The notes under the pieces were generated by a model, which saw only the letters and a list, made by a program, of their open reading frames with translations, was not told the origin of the DNA and searched no databases. This document shows positions 18,576 through 26,660 of a stretch of DNA of 36,649 bases, in pieces; positions within the stretch are counted from its first letter, which is position 1; each line of letters begins with the position of its first letter. The translations under genes and the position numbers were made by a program. The DNA comes from Streptomyces aurantiacus (GTDB taxonomy: Bacteria > Actinomycetota > Actinomycetes > Streptomycetales > Streptomycetaceae), in NCBI RefSeq assembly GCF_001418335.1, contig NZ_LIPP01000069.1, forward strand, positions 26,865 through 63,513, written 5' to 3'.

Positions 18576-19175
18576 TCAGGGCCGGCGCACGGCCAGCGTG
18601 AGGAACCGGGCGTCTTCGTCCACGTACGACGTCATGCGCCAGCCGGAGGCCGACAGGAGCGGGCCGAGGTTGGCCTGCGCTCGCAGGTCGTCCGGCGAGA
18701 CCTGCCGGCCCTGGCGCGCTGCGAGGGCGGCCCTGCCGATCGGGTGGAAGAGCGCCAGGACCCCGCCGGGCCGTACGACCCGTGCCAACTCCCTCAGATT
18801 CGCGGCCGGGTTCGGAAGATGCGCGATGAGCCCCGCCGCGAAAACGGCGTGCAGCGACTCCGCGCGCAGCGGCAGCCGTGACACGTCGGTGAGGAGCAAC
18901 TGCCCGGCCCGGTCACGGTCTGCCCGTGCCGCGGCCTCCAGCATGGCCGGCGTCAGGTCCCCGCCGAGGACCACCCCGGTAGGCCCCACGGCATCCCTCA
19001 GGGGCGGCAGAGCCCGCCCCGTACCGCAGCCCGCGTCGAGCACGCGGTCACCCTCACGCAGCCCCAGCTCGGAGACGGCCGACGCGTACGCCGGGCCGTC
19101 GTCGGGGAACCGGTTGTCCCAGTCGGCCGCACGGGCCGAGAAGAACTCCTGGACATGCGTGTGGTCGTCGCTCAT
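18576..19175 (-). CDS. SAM-dependent methyltransferase (class I, type 11)
   Basis: 199-residue methyltransferase from ATG 19175. Motif I, VLDAGCGTG, is at residues 45-53; an acidic residue ends strand 2 (VVLGGDLTPAMLEAA); motif III-like LTDVSRLPLRAES and the motif VVRPGGVLALFHPIGR complete the Rossmann fold. The short region after strand 5 (RQVSPDDLRAQANLGPLL with SGWRMTSYVDED) fits a small-molecule substrate. There is no clear ribosome site; ATG 19184 is a second candidate, and the start could be weak or leaderless. Substrate unknown. The frame continues upstream to 19304 but without a good start. Confidence 0.88.
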   Translation of the reverse strand: MSDDHTHVQEFFSARAADWDNRFPDDGPAYASAVSELGLREGDRVLDAGCGTGRALPPLRDAVGPTGVVLGGDLTPAMLEAAARADRDRAGQLLLTDVSRLPLRAESLHAVFAAGLIAHLPNPAANLRELARVVRPGGVLALFHPIGRAALAARQGRQVSPDDLRAQANLGPLLSASGWRMTSYVDEDARFLTLAVRRP

Positions 19176-19512
19176 ACACCGCATGATCTCGCATCGGACG
19201 CCGAGCAGCACGGCCGAGTCCTCGTCGGGGCCACCCGCTGGAGGCGAGGCGGGGCAGGCCGCGAAAGCCCTGACGACAGTGCCCTCGTGCCGCCCCGCCC
19301 ACAACCGTCGAACGCGCGGAGCTCGCCGTCGCCGTCGTCGGCGGCGACTCCGGTGTCTCCGTCGCTCTCGCCCACCGCGGCCACGTTCCCGTCCACCGCC
19401 AACCGATCCTGTCGGACAGCTCGGGCAGCTCGGGCAGCTCGGGCAGCTCGGGCAGCTCGGACAGCGGGGGCGGATGCGGCGCGACGTGGAGAGCCGACCT
19501 GTGCCGGCCTGT
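19176..19512. other. Intergenic stretch with coding-like relic and 9-bp repeats
   Basis: 337 bp without a complete gene. A plus-strand frame from 19274 to about 19470 has very high G/C third positions and reads plausibly (VERAELAVAVVGGDSGVSVA, then a Ser-Gly run encoded by the tandem repeat), but it follows an in-frame TGA and has no ATG or GTG start. It may be the decayed end of a former gene or chance. The tandem repeat is listed separately. No clear promoter for the methyltransferase is visible. Confidence 0.5.
19413..19465. repeat. 9-bp tandem repeat (CGGGCAGCT), almost six copies
   Basis: Five full units and a partial sixth follow head to tail. The first and last units read CGGACAGC(T) and the middle four are identical CGGGCAGCT. 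The 9-bp period keeps any frame open (Ser-Ser-Gly in one plus frame). It is a slippage-prone tract in an intergenic region. Confidence 0.9.
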
Positions 19513-19941
19513 TCAGTCGGAGACCGATGCCTCCGCGAGGACTTTCTCGATCCTCACGCGTACGAGGAGTTCGCCGGGTACGCCGTTGCGGGCCGCGAAC
19601 TCCCCGGCGCGCTCCTCGCCCATGTACCGGCCGGCGATCCGTTCGGCCCAGAGCCGGACGTCGTCGAGATCTTCCGAGATCCGGGCGCGTCCCTGCAGAA
19701 CGACGAACGCGTACGGAGGCCGGTCGTCGTCCACGCACAGGGCCACCCGGCCGTCCCGGGCCAGATTGCGCCCTTTGACGGTGGTCTTCCCTGTGTTGAA
19801 CAGAAGGTCGTCGCCGTCGAGCAGAAACCAGATCGGCGCCACATGGGGGCGTCCGTCGGCCCGGACGGTCGACAACTTGCCAGTGCGGGTTCCGTGCGAG
19901 ACGAACGCCCGCCATTCCTCATCGGTCATCTTGTGTGCCAT
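19513..19941 (-). CDS. PPOX-class (pyridoxamine-oxidase-fold) oxidoreductase, probably F420-dependent
   Basis: 142-residue split-barrel flavin/F420-binding protein. The usual elements are in order: LSTVRADGRPHVAPIWFLLDG, LLFNTGKTTVKGRNLARDGRVALCVDD, the segment PPYAFVVLQGRARI, and a C-terminal helix with RIAGRYMGEERAGEF and LLVRVRIEKV. This pattern matches the PPOX class F420-dependent oxidoreductases common in actinomycetes, which reduce small substrates using F420H2; FMN or haem binding is possible in close relatives. ATG 19941 has AGGAGG 8 nt upstream. It is divergent from the roadblock gene. Substrate unknown. Confidence 0.88.
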   Translation of the reverse strand: MAHKMTDEEWRAFVSHGTRTGKLSTVRADGRPHVAPIWFLLDGDDLLFNTGKTTVKGRNLARDGRVALCVDDDRPPYAFVVLQGRARISEDLDDVRLWAERIAGRYMGEERAGEFAARNGVPGELLVRVRIEKVLAEASVSD

Positions 19942-20035
19942 GCCCCTATCCTCCTTGCCCGGACGGCGACGGTGGGGAAGGCTGGTCGATCGGATCCTCC
20001 GGCCAGGGGGAGCCACACTCACGGGGAGACGGATC

Positions 20036-20449
20036 ATGGCTGAGAACCCGGGACTTGACTGGCTGCTCGACGACCTGACCCAGCGTGTCGAGCACATACG
20101 CCACGCACTGGTGCTGTCCAACGACGGCCTGGTGACCGGAGCGAGTACGGGTCTGCGGCGGGAGGACGCCGAACATCTCGCCGCCGTCTCGTCGGGCTTG
20201 CACAGCCTGGCCAAGGGCTCGGGCCGGCACTTCGGCGCGGGGCGAGTCCGCCAGACCATGATCGAGTTCGACGACGCGGTACTTTTCGTCACGGCGGCGG
20301 GCACCGGCAGCTGTCTGTGCGTGCTCAGCGGGGCGGAGGCCGACATCGGTCAGGTCGCGTACGCGATGACGCTGCTGGTCAATCGCGTCGGCGAACATCT
20401 CGGTGTCGACGCCCGACAGCCGGAGCACTCGCCCTCCGTGGACGGCTGA
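20036..20449 (+). CDS. Roadblock/LC7-domain protein (CvnB-like)
   Basis: 137-residue cytoplasmic protein formed by one roadblock/LC7 domain: DLTQRVEHIRHALVLSNDGL, then AEHLAAVSSGLHSLAKG, IEFDDAVLFVTAAG and a final helix with VAYAMTLLVNRVGEHLG. In Streptomyces such proteins are the B component of conservons (CvnA histidine-kinase-like, CvnB roadblock, CvnC DUF742, CvnD GTPase), where they regulate the small GTPase. Here the usual A, C and D partners are absent on both sides, so it is an orphan. ATG 20036 has GGGGAG 7 nt upstream. It may be co-transcribed with the next gene (124-bp gap). Confidence 0.88.
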   Translation: MAENPGLDWLLDDLTQRVEHIRHALVLSNDGLVTGASTGLRREDAEHLAAVSSGLHSLAKGSGRHFGAGRVRQTMIEFDDAVLFVTAAGTGSCLCVLSGAEADIGQVAYAMTLLVNRVGEHLGVDARQPEHSPSVDG

Positions 20450-20573
20450 CCTGCACAGACGCCATCGCGAACGAGGTTATCCACAGGCCCGGCGCGAGAA
20501 GTGGCGAAGCGGCTACGGTTTTTCCCGAAGCAAGCGCACGCAAGCGCACACCGCTGCACGGGGGAGAACCGTC

Positions 20574-21812
20574 ATGTCCGGAAACACCGTCACGCAGTCC
20601 GTCATGTCCGGCTCGAACGAGCCTGTCGGGGGCAGGAGCGCATCCGCCGGCACCACGCACATGGCCGTCACCCCGGCGTCGCCACCGACACTGGCTCAGG
20701 GGCGCGCCGCGCGAGAGCTGGGGCTCAAGCGAGGCGAGTTCGATATTGCCGTTCGGCTCGGGCGCATCCGTACGGTGCCTGACGAAGGAGGCGGAGGCCG
20801 TCGCGTCACCCGCGCGGAGATCGACCGGGTGAGGTCCGAGGAGGGCTTCCCGGAGGCCCTGCGGGAACGTGTCAAAGCGGTCGGTACCTCGGAGGGCGCG
20901 GCCCTCATGGGTGTCACGACCGCCCGGTTCACGCGCTTCGCCCGCCTGGGCCTCGTCGTTCCCGTCAAGTTCTACCTGAACCGCTACCGGGCCGTGGTGT
21001 GGCTGTACCCGGCCGAGGAACTGCGTCAGTTCGCCGAGAACGAGAAGAACGCGCCACTGCTGAACGGCCGCGTACCCGAGGGGCTGCGCGGCCAGTTGGA
21101 CACGGGCCTGGACCTACGGGCCCGGAACTGGCGAGGGCGGCACCTCGGCTTCCTGCTTCGGCAGACCGAGGATCCCTGGGCACGTGTCGCGGCCGTGGCG
21201 GCGCTGCTCGATCCCGCCCAGGTCGCCGAGATCGTCAGTGATCCCTACGAGCGTGCCTACATGGACCGGCACCGGCCCGATCAGCCCACGCACGGCGCCC
21301 CCGATTCGCCCGCCGCCCATGTCACCGCCCGGATCACGACAGCGGCGGATCCGGACGAGATCAGCTGGCTCCGGGCCGACTTGACGAACGGGCTGGAGGA
21401 GGCACGCGACCACCGGCCCGCACCGCGACCGACAGGGAAGCCCGGGAGTCCGCACGGGAACGAGGACCGTCCGAGCCCGCTCGTGGAGCACCGGCTGCCG
21501 GCCGAGCAGCAACAGCTGGCCGAGCTGCGGAAGGCCACCAAGCTGCGGCGACCGTCCGAAGGACGGCCATTGATCGAAGGACGACGACCGGCCGATGCGC
21601 GACGACCTGTCGATCCGCGGCAGCCGACCGACCTACGGCATCCGGCCGAGCCGCGACGGCCGGCCGAAGCGCGCCACACGGCCGAAGGACGGCAGCAGTC
21701 CGGTGTGCGGCACCAGTCCGGTGTGCGACGGCAGGCCGCGGCGCGGCACGGGGTCGACGAACCGGAGCGGCCCAAGGGCCTCCTCGGTCGGCTGCGGCGC
21801 AGAAACCCCTGA
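20574..21812 (+). CDS. Double-HTH-like protein with arginine-rich hexapeptide-repeat tail (DUF6397-like)
   Basis: 412 residues from ATG 20574 (GGGGGAG upstream). After about 30 low-complexity residues come two MerR/excisionase-like helix-turn-helix segments: TLAQGRAARELGLKRGEFDI with GGRRVTRAEIDRVR, and VGTSEGAALMGVTTARFTRF with YRAVVWLYPAEELRQF. A helical stretch follows (RNWRGRHLGFLLRQTEDPWA; DPAQVAEIVSDPYERAYMDRH). Residues 325-396 are twelve hexapeptides of the form R-R/H/Q-P-x-D/E-x, and the protein ends GLLGRLRRRNP. I believe it belongs to the Streptomyces family called DUF6397, from memory only. DNA binding is plausible. It lies downstream of the roadblock gene and its stop is only 9 bp from the convergent thioesterase stop. 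Confidence 0.78.
   Translation: MSGNTVTQSVMSGSNEPVGGRSASAGTTHMAVTPASPPTLAQGRAARELGLKRGEFDIAVRLGRIRTVPDEGGGGRRVTRAEIDRVRSEEGFPEALRERVKAVGTSEGAALMGVTTARFTRFARLGLVVPVKFYLNRYRAVVWLYPAEELRQFAENEKNAPLLNGRVPEGLRGQLDTGLDLRARNWRGRHLGFLLRQTEDPWARVAAVAALLDPAQVAEIVSDPYERAYMDRHRPDQPTHGAPDSPAAHVTARITTAADPDEISWLRADLTNGLEEARDHRPAPRPTGKPGSPHGNEDRPSPLVEHRLPAEQQQLAELRKATKLRRPSEGRPLIEGRRPADARRPVDPRQPTDLRHPAEPRRPAEARHTAEGRQQSGVRHQSGVRRQAAARHGVDEPERPKGLLGRLRRRNP
21546..21761 (+). repeat. 18-bp/hexapeptide coding repeat, 12 units
   Basis: Twelve consecutive in-register hexapeptides occur in the tail of the preceding gene (for example RRPADA, RRPVDP, RQPTDL, RHPAEP, RRPAEA). The first position is always Arg, the third usually Pro and the fifth usually Asp or Glu; the last four units have diverged (RQQSGV, RHQSGV, RRQAAA, RHGVDE). 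The DNA units differ, so this is an old repeat kept at protein level rather than a fresh duplication. Confidence 0.85.
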
Positions 21813-21821
21813 ATCGGCGCG

Positions 21822-22694
21822 TCAGCCCTCCAGCTTGCGGAACAGTCCCTCCTGGACGACGGAAACGAGCAGGCGTCCCTCCCGGTCGTAGATGCGGCCC
21901 CGGGCCAGCCCCCGGCCGCCCGTGGCGATCGGAGACTCCTGGTCGTAGAGGAACCACTCGTCGGCGCGAAACGGCCGGTGGAACCACATCGCGTGGTCCA
22001 GGGAGGCCATGTCGAAACCGCGTCGGCCCCAGAGGGGTTCCACCGGGATACGGACCGCGTCCAGGAGGGTCATGTCGCTCGCATAGGTGAGCGCGCAGGT
22101 GTGGACCAGCGGATCGTCGCCCAGGGGGCCGACGGCGCGCATCCACACAGCGCTGCGCGGCTCGGCGTGCTCGATCTCCTCGGGAGTCCAGCGCAGCCGG
22201 TCCGCGTAGCGGATGTCGAAGGGTTGGCGCCGGGCCATGCGCTCCAGTGTCTCGGGGAGCGCGCCCAGATGCTCCTTGACCTCCTGGCTGACGCTCGGGA
22301 GCGAATCGGGATCCGGGACCTCACGGGCCGGCGGCAGCTGGTGTTCGAAGCTCCCTTCCTCGGGCTTGTGAAAGGAGGCGGTCAGATTGAAGATCGTGCG
22401 GCCCTGCTGCACGGCGGTGACGCGGCGCGTGGTGAACGACCGCCCGTCCCGTACCCGTTCGACCTGGTACACGATGGGCACGCCCGGCCGGCCCGGACGC
22501 AGGAAGTACGCGTGCAGCGAGTGCACGGGCCGTTCCGGGTCCGTGGTGCGGCCCGCGGCGACGAGAGCCTGCCCGGCCACCTGCCCGCCGAAGACCCGCT
22601 GCAGGGATTCCTGCGGGCTGCGGCCACGGAAGATGTTGACCTCGATCTGCTCCAGGTCGAGCAGGTCGACGAGTCGTTCCGCTGGGTTCGTCAT
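21822..22694 (-). CDS. tesB: Acyl-CoA thioesterase II
   Basis: Hydrolyses medium and long acyl-CoAs to free acid and CoA. The 290-residue double-hotdog protein is of TesB size. First hotdog: VFGGQVAGQALVAAGRT, HSLHAYFLRPG, and the segment GRSFTTRRVTAVQQGRTIFN. Second: LTYASDMTLLD (catalytic Asp), SLDHAMWFHRPFRADEW, and C-terminal LVSVVQEGLFR with the Gln of the catalytic triad. ATG 22694 has AGGAGA 9 nt upstream. Only 19 bp separate it from the helicase gene upstream, so the two are almost surely co-transcribed, an odd functional pairing. Confidence 0.95.
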   Translation of the reverse strand: MTNPAERLVDLLDLEQIEVNIFRGRSPQESLQRVFGGQVAGQALVAAGRTTDPERPVHSLHAYFLRPGRPGVPIVYQVERVRDGRSFTTRRVTAVQQGRTIFNLTASFHKPEEGSFEHQLPPAREVPDPDSLPSVSQEVKEHLGALPETLERMARRQPFDIRYADRLRWTPEEIEHAEPRSAVWMRAVGPLGDDPLVHTCALTYASDMTLLDAVRIPVEPLWGRRGFDMASLDHAMWFHRPFRADEWFLYDQESPIATGGRGLARGRIYDREGRLLVSVVQEGLFRKLEG

Positions 22695-22713
22695 GTGTCG
22701 CGTTCTCCTGTGC

Positions 22714-25227
22714 TCACAGCTGGCCGACGGCGGTGACCTTGACGATGGCACGTCCCTCGGCATCGGAGGCCACCAGGTCGACCTCCGCGCTGATACCCCA
22801 GTCATGATCGCCGTTGGGGTCGGCGAAGGCCTGCCGGACCCGCCACAGACCGTTCTGCGGCTCCTCCTCGATGAGCAGAAGCTTGGGGCCGCGTGCGTCG
22901 GGGCCGGTACCGAGGTCGTCGTACTCGTCCCAGTACTTGTCCATCGCCTCGCCCCAGGCGTCGGCGTCCCAGCCGGACTCGGCGTCCATCCCACCGAGTT
23001 CCTCGACGTGATCGAGGGCGGCGAGCTCGACGCGCCGGAACATGGCGTTACGGACGAGGACCCGGAAGGCCCGCGCGTTGGCCGTCACCGGTTTGACCTG
23101 GTCGGCCTTCTCCTGGGCCTCCTCGGCCGTCATCACCTCGGGGTTGGCGAGCTGCTCCCACTCGTCGAGGAGGCTGGAGTCGACCTGACGCACCATCTCG
23201 CCGAGCCAGGCGATCAGATCCTCCAGGTCCTCCGACTTGAGGTCGTCCGGGACGGTGTGGTCAAGGGCCTTGTAGGCGCTCGCCAGGTAGCGGAGCACGA
23301 TGCCCTCGGTGCGGGCGAGCTCGTAGTGGGACGTGAACTCCGTGAAGGTCATGGCCCGTTCGTACATGTCGCGGATGACGGACTTCGGGGAGAGCGGATG
23401 GTCGCCCACCCACGGATGGCTCGTGCGGTAGGTGTTGTACGCGTGGAAGAGCAGCTCTTCCAGTGGCTTGGGGTATGACACGTCCTGGAGCCGCTCCATG
23501 CGGTCCTCGTACTCGACACCGTCCGCCTTCATCGCCGCCACGGCCTCGCCGCGGGCCTTGTTCTGCTGGGCGGCGAGGATCTGCCGCGGGTCGTCCAGCG
23601 TGGACTCCACGACGGACACCATGTCCAGGGCGTACGAGGGGGACTCGGTGTCCAGGAGCTCGAACGCGGCGAGAGCGAAGGTCGACAGCGGCTGGTTGAG
23701 GGCGAAGTTCTGCTGCAGGTCGACGGTGAGGCGCACGATGCGGCCTTCGGCGTCCGGTGTGTCGAGTTTCTCCACCACTCCGCCGTCGAGGAGCGAGCGG
23801 TAGATGGCGATCGCCCGCCGGATGTGCCGCAGTTGCTGCTTGCGCGGCTCGTGGTTGTCCTCCAGCAGATGCCGCATCGCGGCGAAGGCGTTGCCGGGCC
23901 GTGCGATCACGGACAGGAGCATCGTGTGGGTGACCCGGAAGCGCGAGGTCAGCGGCTCAGGATCGGACGAGATCAGCTTCTCGAACGTGTTGTCCGTCCA
24001 GCCGACGAAGCCTTCCGGAGCCTTCTTGCGCACCACCTTGCGGCGTTTCTTCGGATCGTCGCCCGCCTTGGCGAGGGCCTTCTCGTTCTCCACGACATGC
24101 TCGGGAGCCTGCGCCACGACGAAGCCCGCCGTGTCGAAGCCCGCCCGGCCGGCCCGGCCCGCGATCTGGTGGAACTCCCGCGCGCGCAGCGTCCGCACGC
24201 GGGTTCCGTCGTACTTCGCCAGAGCGGTGAACAGCACGGTGCGGATGGGTACGTTGACGCCGACGCCGAGCGTGTCCGTGCCGCAGATCACCTTCAGGAG
24301 ACCGGCCTGTGCCAGCTTCTCCACCAGGCGGCGGTACTTGGGCAGCATGCCGGCGTGGTGCACACCGATGCCGTGCCGTACGTAACGGGAGAGGTTGCGG
24401 CCGAACTTGGTGGTGAAACGGAAGTTGCCGATCAGTGCGGCGATCTGGTCCTTCTCCTCGCGCGTGCACATGTTGATGCTCATCAGTGCCTGCGCGCGCT
24501 CCACGGCCTGCGCCTGGGTGAAGTGCACGATGTAGACGGGCGCCTGCTTCGTCTCAAGGAGCTCCGTGAGCGTCTCGGTGAGCGGCGTCAGCCTGTACTC
24601 GTAGGAGAGGGGGACAGGCCGGGTCGCCGAGCGGACCACCGAGGTGGGGCGGCCGGTCCGCCGGGTCAGGTCCTCCTCGAACATGGAGACGTCGCCGAGC
24701 GTCGCCGACATCAGGATGAACTGGGCCTGCGGCAGTTCGAGGATCGGGATCTGCCAGGCCCAGCCGCGGTCGGCCTCGGCGTAGAAGTGGAACTCGTCCA
24801 TCACGACCTGGCCGACATCGGCACGCTTGCCGTCACGCAGCGCGATCGACGCCAGGACTTCGGCGGTGCAGCAGATGACCGGGGCGTCCGAGTTGACGGA
24901 CGCGTCACCGGTCAGCATGCCGACGTTCTCGGTGCCGAAGATCTTGCACAGCTCGAAGAACTTCTCCGAGACGAGCGCCTTGATCGGTGCCGTGTAGAAG
25001 GTGACCTCGTCGCGGGCGAGCGCCGCGAAGTGCGCACCCGCGGCGATCATGCTCTTGCCGGACCCGGTGGGGGTCGACACGATCACGTTCGCACCCGAAA
25101 CCACCTCGATCAGCGCCTCCTCCTGGTGGGAATAGAGCGTGAGACCGCGTTCCCCGGCCCACGACTCGAAGGCTTCGTAGAGGGCGTCGGGATCTGCGGT
25201 CTGCGGCAGCTGATCGATAAGGGTCAC
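22714..25227 (-). CDS. DEAD/DEAH-box helicase with DUF3516 C-terminal region
   Basis: 837-residue Ski2/Lhr-like superfamily 2 helicase from GTG 25227. Motif I TPTGSGKS at 52-59, motif Ia FYTAPIKALVSEK, motif II DEFH at 144-147, motif III SATLGD at 174-179, and motif VI QIAGRAGRAGFDT near 353-365 are all present. A basic insert KKRRKVVRKKAPEGFVGWTD follows. The long C-terminal half is the DUF3516-type region common in actinobacteria (NFALNQPLSTFALAAFELLD, VSYPKPLEELLFHAYNTYR, RNAMFRRVELAALDHVEELG). The start is weak: only a G-rich GGGGGC precedes it. Related proteins are thought to unwind RNA or DNA; the actinobacterial branch is not well characterised. It is the first gene of an operon with tesB. 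Confidence 0.92.
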   Translation of the reverse strand: MTLIDQLPQTADPDALYEAFESWAGERGLTLYSHQEEALIEVVSGANVIVSTPTGSGKSMIAAGAHFAALARDEVTFYTAPIKALVSEKFFELCKIFGTENVGMLTGDASVNSDAPVICCTAEVLASIALRDGKRADVGQVVMDEFHFYAEADRGWAWQIPILELPQAQFILMSATLGDVSMFEEDLTRRTGRPTSVVRSATRPVPLSYEYRLTPLTETLTELLETKQAPVYIVHFTQAQAVERAQALMSINMCTREEKDQIAALIGNFRFTTKFGRNLSRYVRHGIGVHHAGMLPKYRRLVEKLAQAGLLKVICGTDTLGVGVNVPIRTVLFTALAKYDGTRVRTLRAREFHQIAGRAGRAGFDTAGFVVAQAPEHVVENEKALAKAGDDPKKRRKVVRKKAPEGFVGWTDNTFEKLISSDPEPLTSRFRVTHTMLLSVIARPGNAFAAMRHLLEDNHEPRKQQLRHIRRAIAIYRSLLDGGVVEKLDTPDAEGRIVRLTVDLQQNFALNQPLSTFALAAFELLDTESPSYALDMVSVVESTLDDPRQILAAQQNKARGEAVAAMKADGVEYEDRMERLQDVSYPKPLEELLFHAYNTYRTSHPWVGDHPLSPKSVIRDMYERAMTFTEFTSHYELARTEGIVLRYLASAYKALDHTVPDDLKSEDLEDLIAWLGEMVRQVDSSLLDEWEQLANPEVMTAEEAQEKADQVKPVTANARAFRVLVRNAMFRRVELAALDHVEELGGMDAESGWDADAWGEAMDKYWDEYDDLGTGPDARGPKLLLIEEEPQNGLWRVRQAFADPNGDHDWGISAEVDLVASDAEGRAIVKVTAVGQL

Positions 25228-25372
25228 GCCCCCATCTTGCCTGTCATCCCACCCGATGAGGGAATCGGTTGCGGGACCGAAGATCACGAACGCTACGCTG
25301 TGTCGCCGGCCAGGTGTCGGTTCACTTGGGCAACTGGCAGTCCGTACAAGAGGAATGGGGCGGGGTACGGCG

Positions 25373-26167
25373 ATGATGGGACCAGCACACTCACTGTCCG
25401 GGGCTGCGGCCTGGCTGGGCGTAGGAGCGGCGGCGGCCGCCGCCGGTCACACGATGCCCTGGCCGGTGCTTCTGACCGGCGCGCTGATCTGCGCGGGCGC
25501 CGCGCTCGCACCGGATCTGGACCACAAGGCCGCCACCATCTCGCGGGCCTTCGGACCCGTCTCCCGGGGCCTGTGCGAGATCGTCGACAAACTCTCGTAC
25601 GCGGTCTACAAGGGGACGAGGAAGCCCGGCGACCCGCGCCGTTCCGGGGGACACCGCACGCTGACACACACCTGGCTGTGGGCGGTGCTGATCGGTGCCG
25701 GGGGATCGGCCATCGCGATCGCGGGAGGCCGCTGGGGTGTACTGGCCCTCCTGTTCGTGCACATGGTGCTCGCCATCGAAGGGCTGCTGTGGCGGGCGAC
25801 GCGTGGTTCCAGCGCCGACGTCCTGGTCTGGCTGCTGGCCGCGACCAGTGCGTGGATCGTCGCGGGAGTGCTGGACAAGCCGGGCAACGGCTCCGACTGG
25901 CTGTTCACGGCGCCGGGCCAGGAGTACCTGTGGCTCGGACTGCCGATCGTCCTCGGGGCGCTGGTGCACGACATCGGGGACGCGTTGACGGTGTCGGGCT
26001 GCCCGATCCTGTGGCCGATACCGATCGGCCGCAGGCGCTGGTACCCCATCGGGCCGCCGAAGGCGCTGCGGTTCAGGGCGGGCAGCTGGGTGGAGCTGAA
26101 GGTGCTGATGCCCGTGTTCATGCTGCTGGGCGGAGTGGGCTGCGCCGCCGCGCTCAACGTCATCTGA
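25373..26167 (+). CDS. YdjM/LexA-binding-type membrane metal-dependent hydrolase
   Basis: 264-residue integral membrane protein of the family often annotated metal-dependent hydrolase (YdjM-like). Conserved metal-site patterns are visible: HSLSGAAAW near the N-terminus, APDLDHKAAT, GGHRTLTHTWLW and ALVHDIGDALTVSG. Several hydrophobic spans lie between (residues about 10-45, 100-150, 158-170, 185-200, 240-262). The start is taken as ATG 25373, 7 nt after GGGG; ATG 25355 is too close to AGAGGA. It is divergent from the helicase. The substrate is unknown; the fold resembles phospholipase C-like hydrolases. Confidence 0.85.
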   Translation: MMGPAHSLSGAAAWLGVGAAAAAAGHTMPWPVLLTGALICAGAALAPDLDHKAATISRAFGPVSRGLCEIVDKLSYAVYKGTRKPGDPRRSGGHRTLTHTWLWAVLIGAGGSAIAIAGGRWGVLALLFVHMVLAIEGLLWRATRGSSADVLVWLLAATSAWIVAGVLDKPGNGSDWLFTAPGQEYLWLGLPIVLGALVHDIGDALTVSGCPILWPIPIGRRRWYPIGPPKALRFRAGSWVELKVLMPVFMLLGGVGCAAALNVI

Positions 26168-26190
26168 GGGGTCACGTCGAGGGAACGGGA

Positions 26191-26215
26191 GCGGTCGGCC
26201 GGCCGGCCGGACCGC
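26191..26215. terminator. Hairpin between convergent hydrolase and rpmE2 genes
   Basis: GCGGTC at 26191-26196 pairs with GACCGC at 26210-26215, and the interior GGCCGG/CCGGCC extends the stem with one bulged base. It lies 24 bp after the hydrolase stop and about 95 bp from the L31 stop. It is a good Streptomyces-type terminator without a T run. Confidence 0.6.
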
Positions 26216-26308
26216 GCCGCGCCCGGCGGTCCGCCGTGCGTTGCCGCCGGGCGAAGTCCGCTGGGTGTCGCTGTCATCTGCCGTCGGGACGCGCGCGGCC
26301 CGGGAGGG

Positions 26309-26599
26309 TCACGCCGCGTCGCCTCCGTCCGACGCCTTGCCCTGGCCCACGCCCCCGCTGCTGCCGTACCGCTTCTCGAAGCGGGCGACCCGTCCCTCCG
26401 TGTCCACGGTCCTGGCCTTGCCCGTGTAGAAGGGGTGGCTCTCCGAGGAGATCTCCACATCCACGACGGGGTACGTCCGGCCGTCGTCCCACTCGATGGT
26501 CTGGTCGCTGACCGCGGTGGACCGGGTCAGGAAGGCGTACCCGGCGGCGCGGTCGCGGAAGACGACGGAGTGGTAGTCGGGGTGCTTGTCCTGCTGCAT
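26309..26599 (-). CDS. rpmE2: Ribosomal protein L31, type B (zinc-independent)
   Basis: Large-subunit protein L31 paralogue of 96 residues. The start [20 protein letters not shown], the central [19 protein letters not shown] and [17 protein letters not shown], and the end [10 protein letters not shown] are diagnostic. The CxxC zinc ligands of the zinc form are absent, so this is the zinc-free type that replaces it when zinc is scarce. After the conserved end there is a Gly/Ser/acidic tail of 19 residues. ATG 26599 has AAGGAG 5 nt upstream. Such paralogues are usually repressed by Zur, but I see no Zur-box palindrome in the 61 bp upstream or before the preceding gene. Confidence 0.95.
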   Translation of the reverse strand: MQQDKHPDYHSVVFRDRAAGYAFLTRSTAVSDQTIEWDDGRTYPVVDVEISSESHPFYTGKARTVDTEGRVARFEKRYGSSGGVGQGKASDGGDAA

Positions 26600-26660
26600 G
26601 AGTGCTCCTTGCCTGGGGGTGGGGGAGAGGTGCGTGGACAGGGCAGGGGAGGAGAGAGGG

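Noticed and set aside
18562..18580. CCTGAG/CTCAGG hairpin at the methyltransferase end
   Set aside because: The 6-bp stem overlaps the stop codon and is too weak to call a terminator.
19413..19465. Possible CRISPR or spacer-like array
   Set aside because: The units are 9 bp, contiguous and without unique spacers. It is a simple tandem repeat; no cas genes are present.
25228..25372. Promoters for the divergent helicase and hydrolase genes
   Set aside because: TAGCGT on minus and TACAAG or TACGCT on plus look like -10 elements, but the matching -35 elements are poor or badly spaced, so none was listed.
26600..26660. Zur operator upstream of rpmE2
   Set aside because: Expected from the family, but the stretch is GC-rich without the AT-rich dyad of Zur sites.
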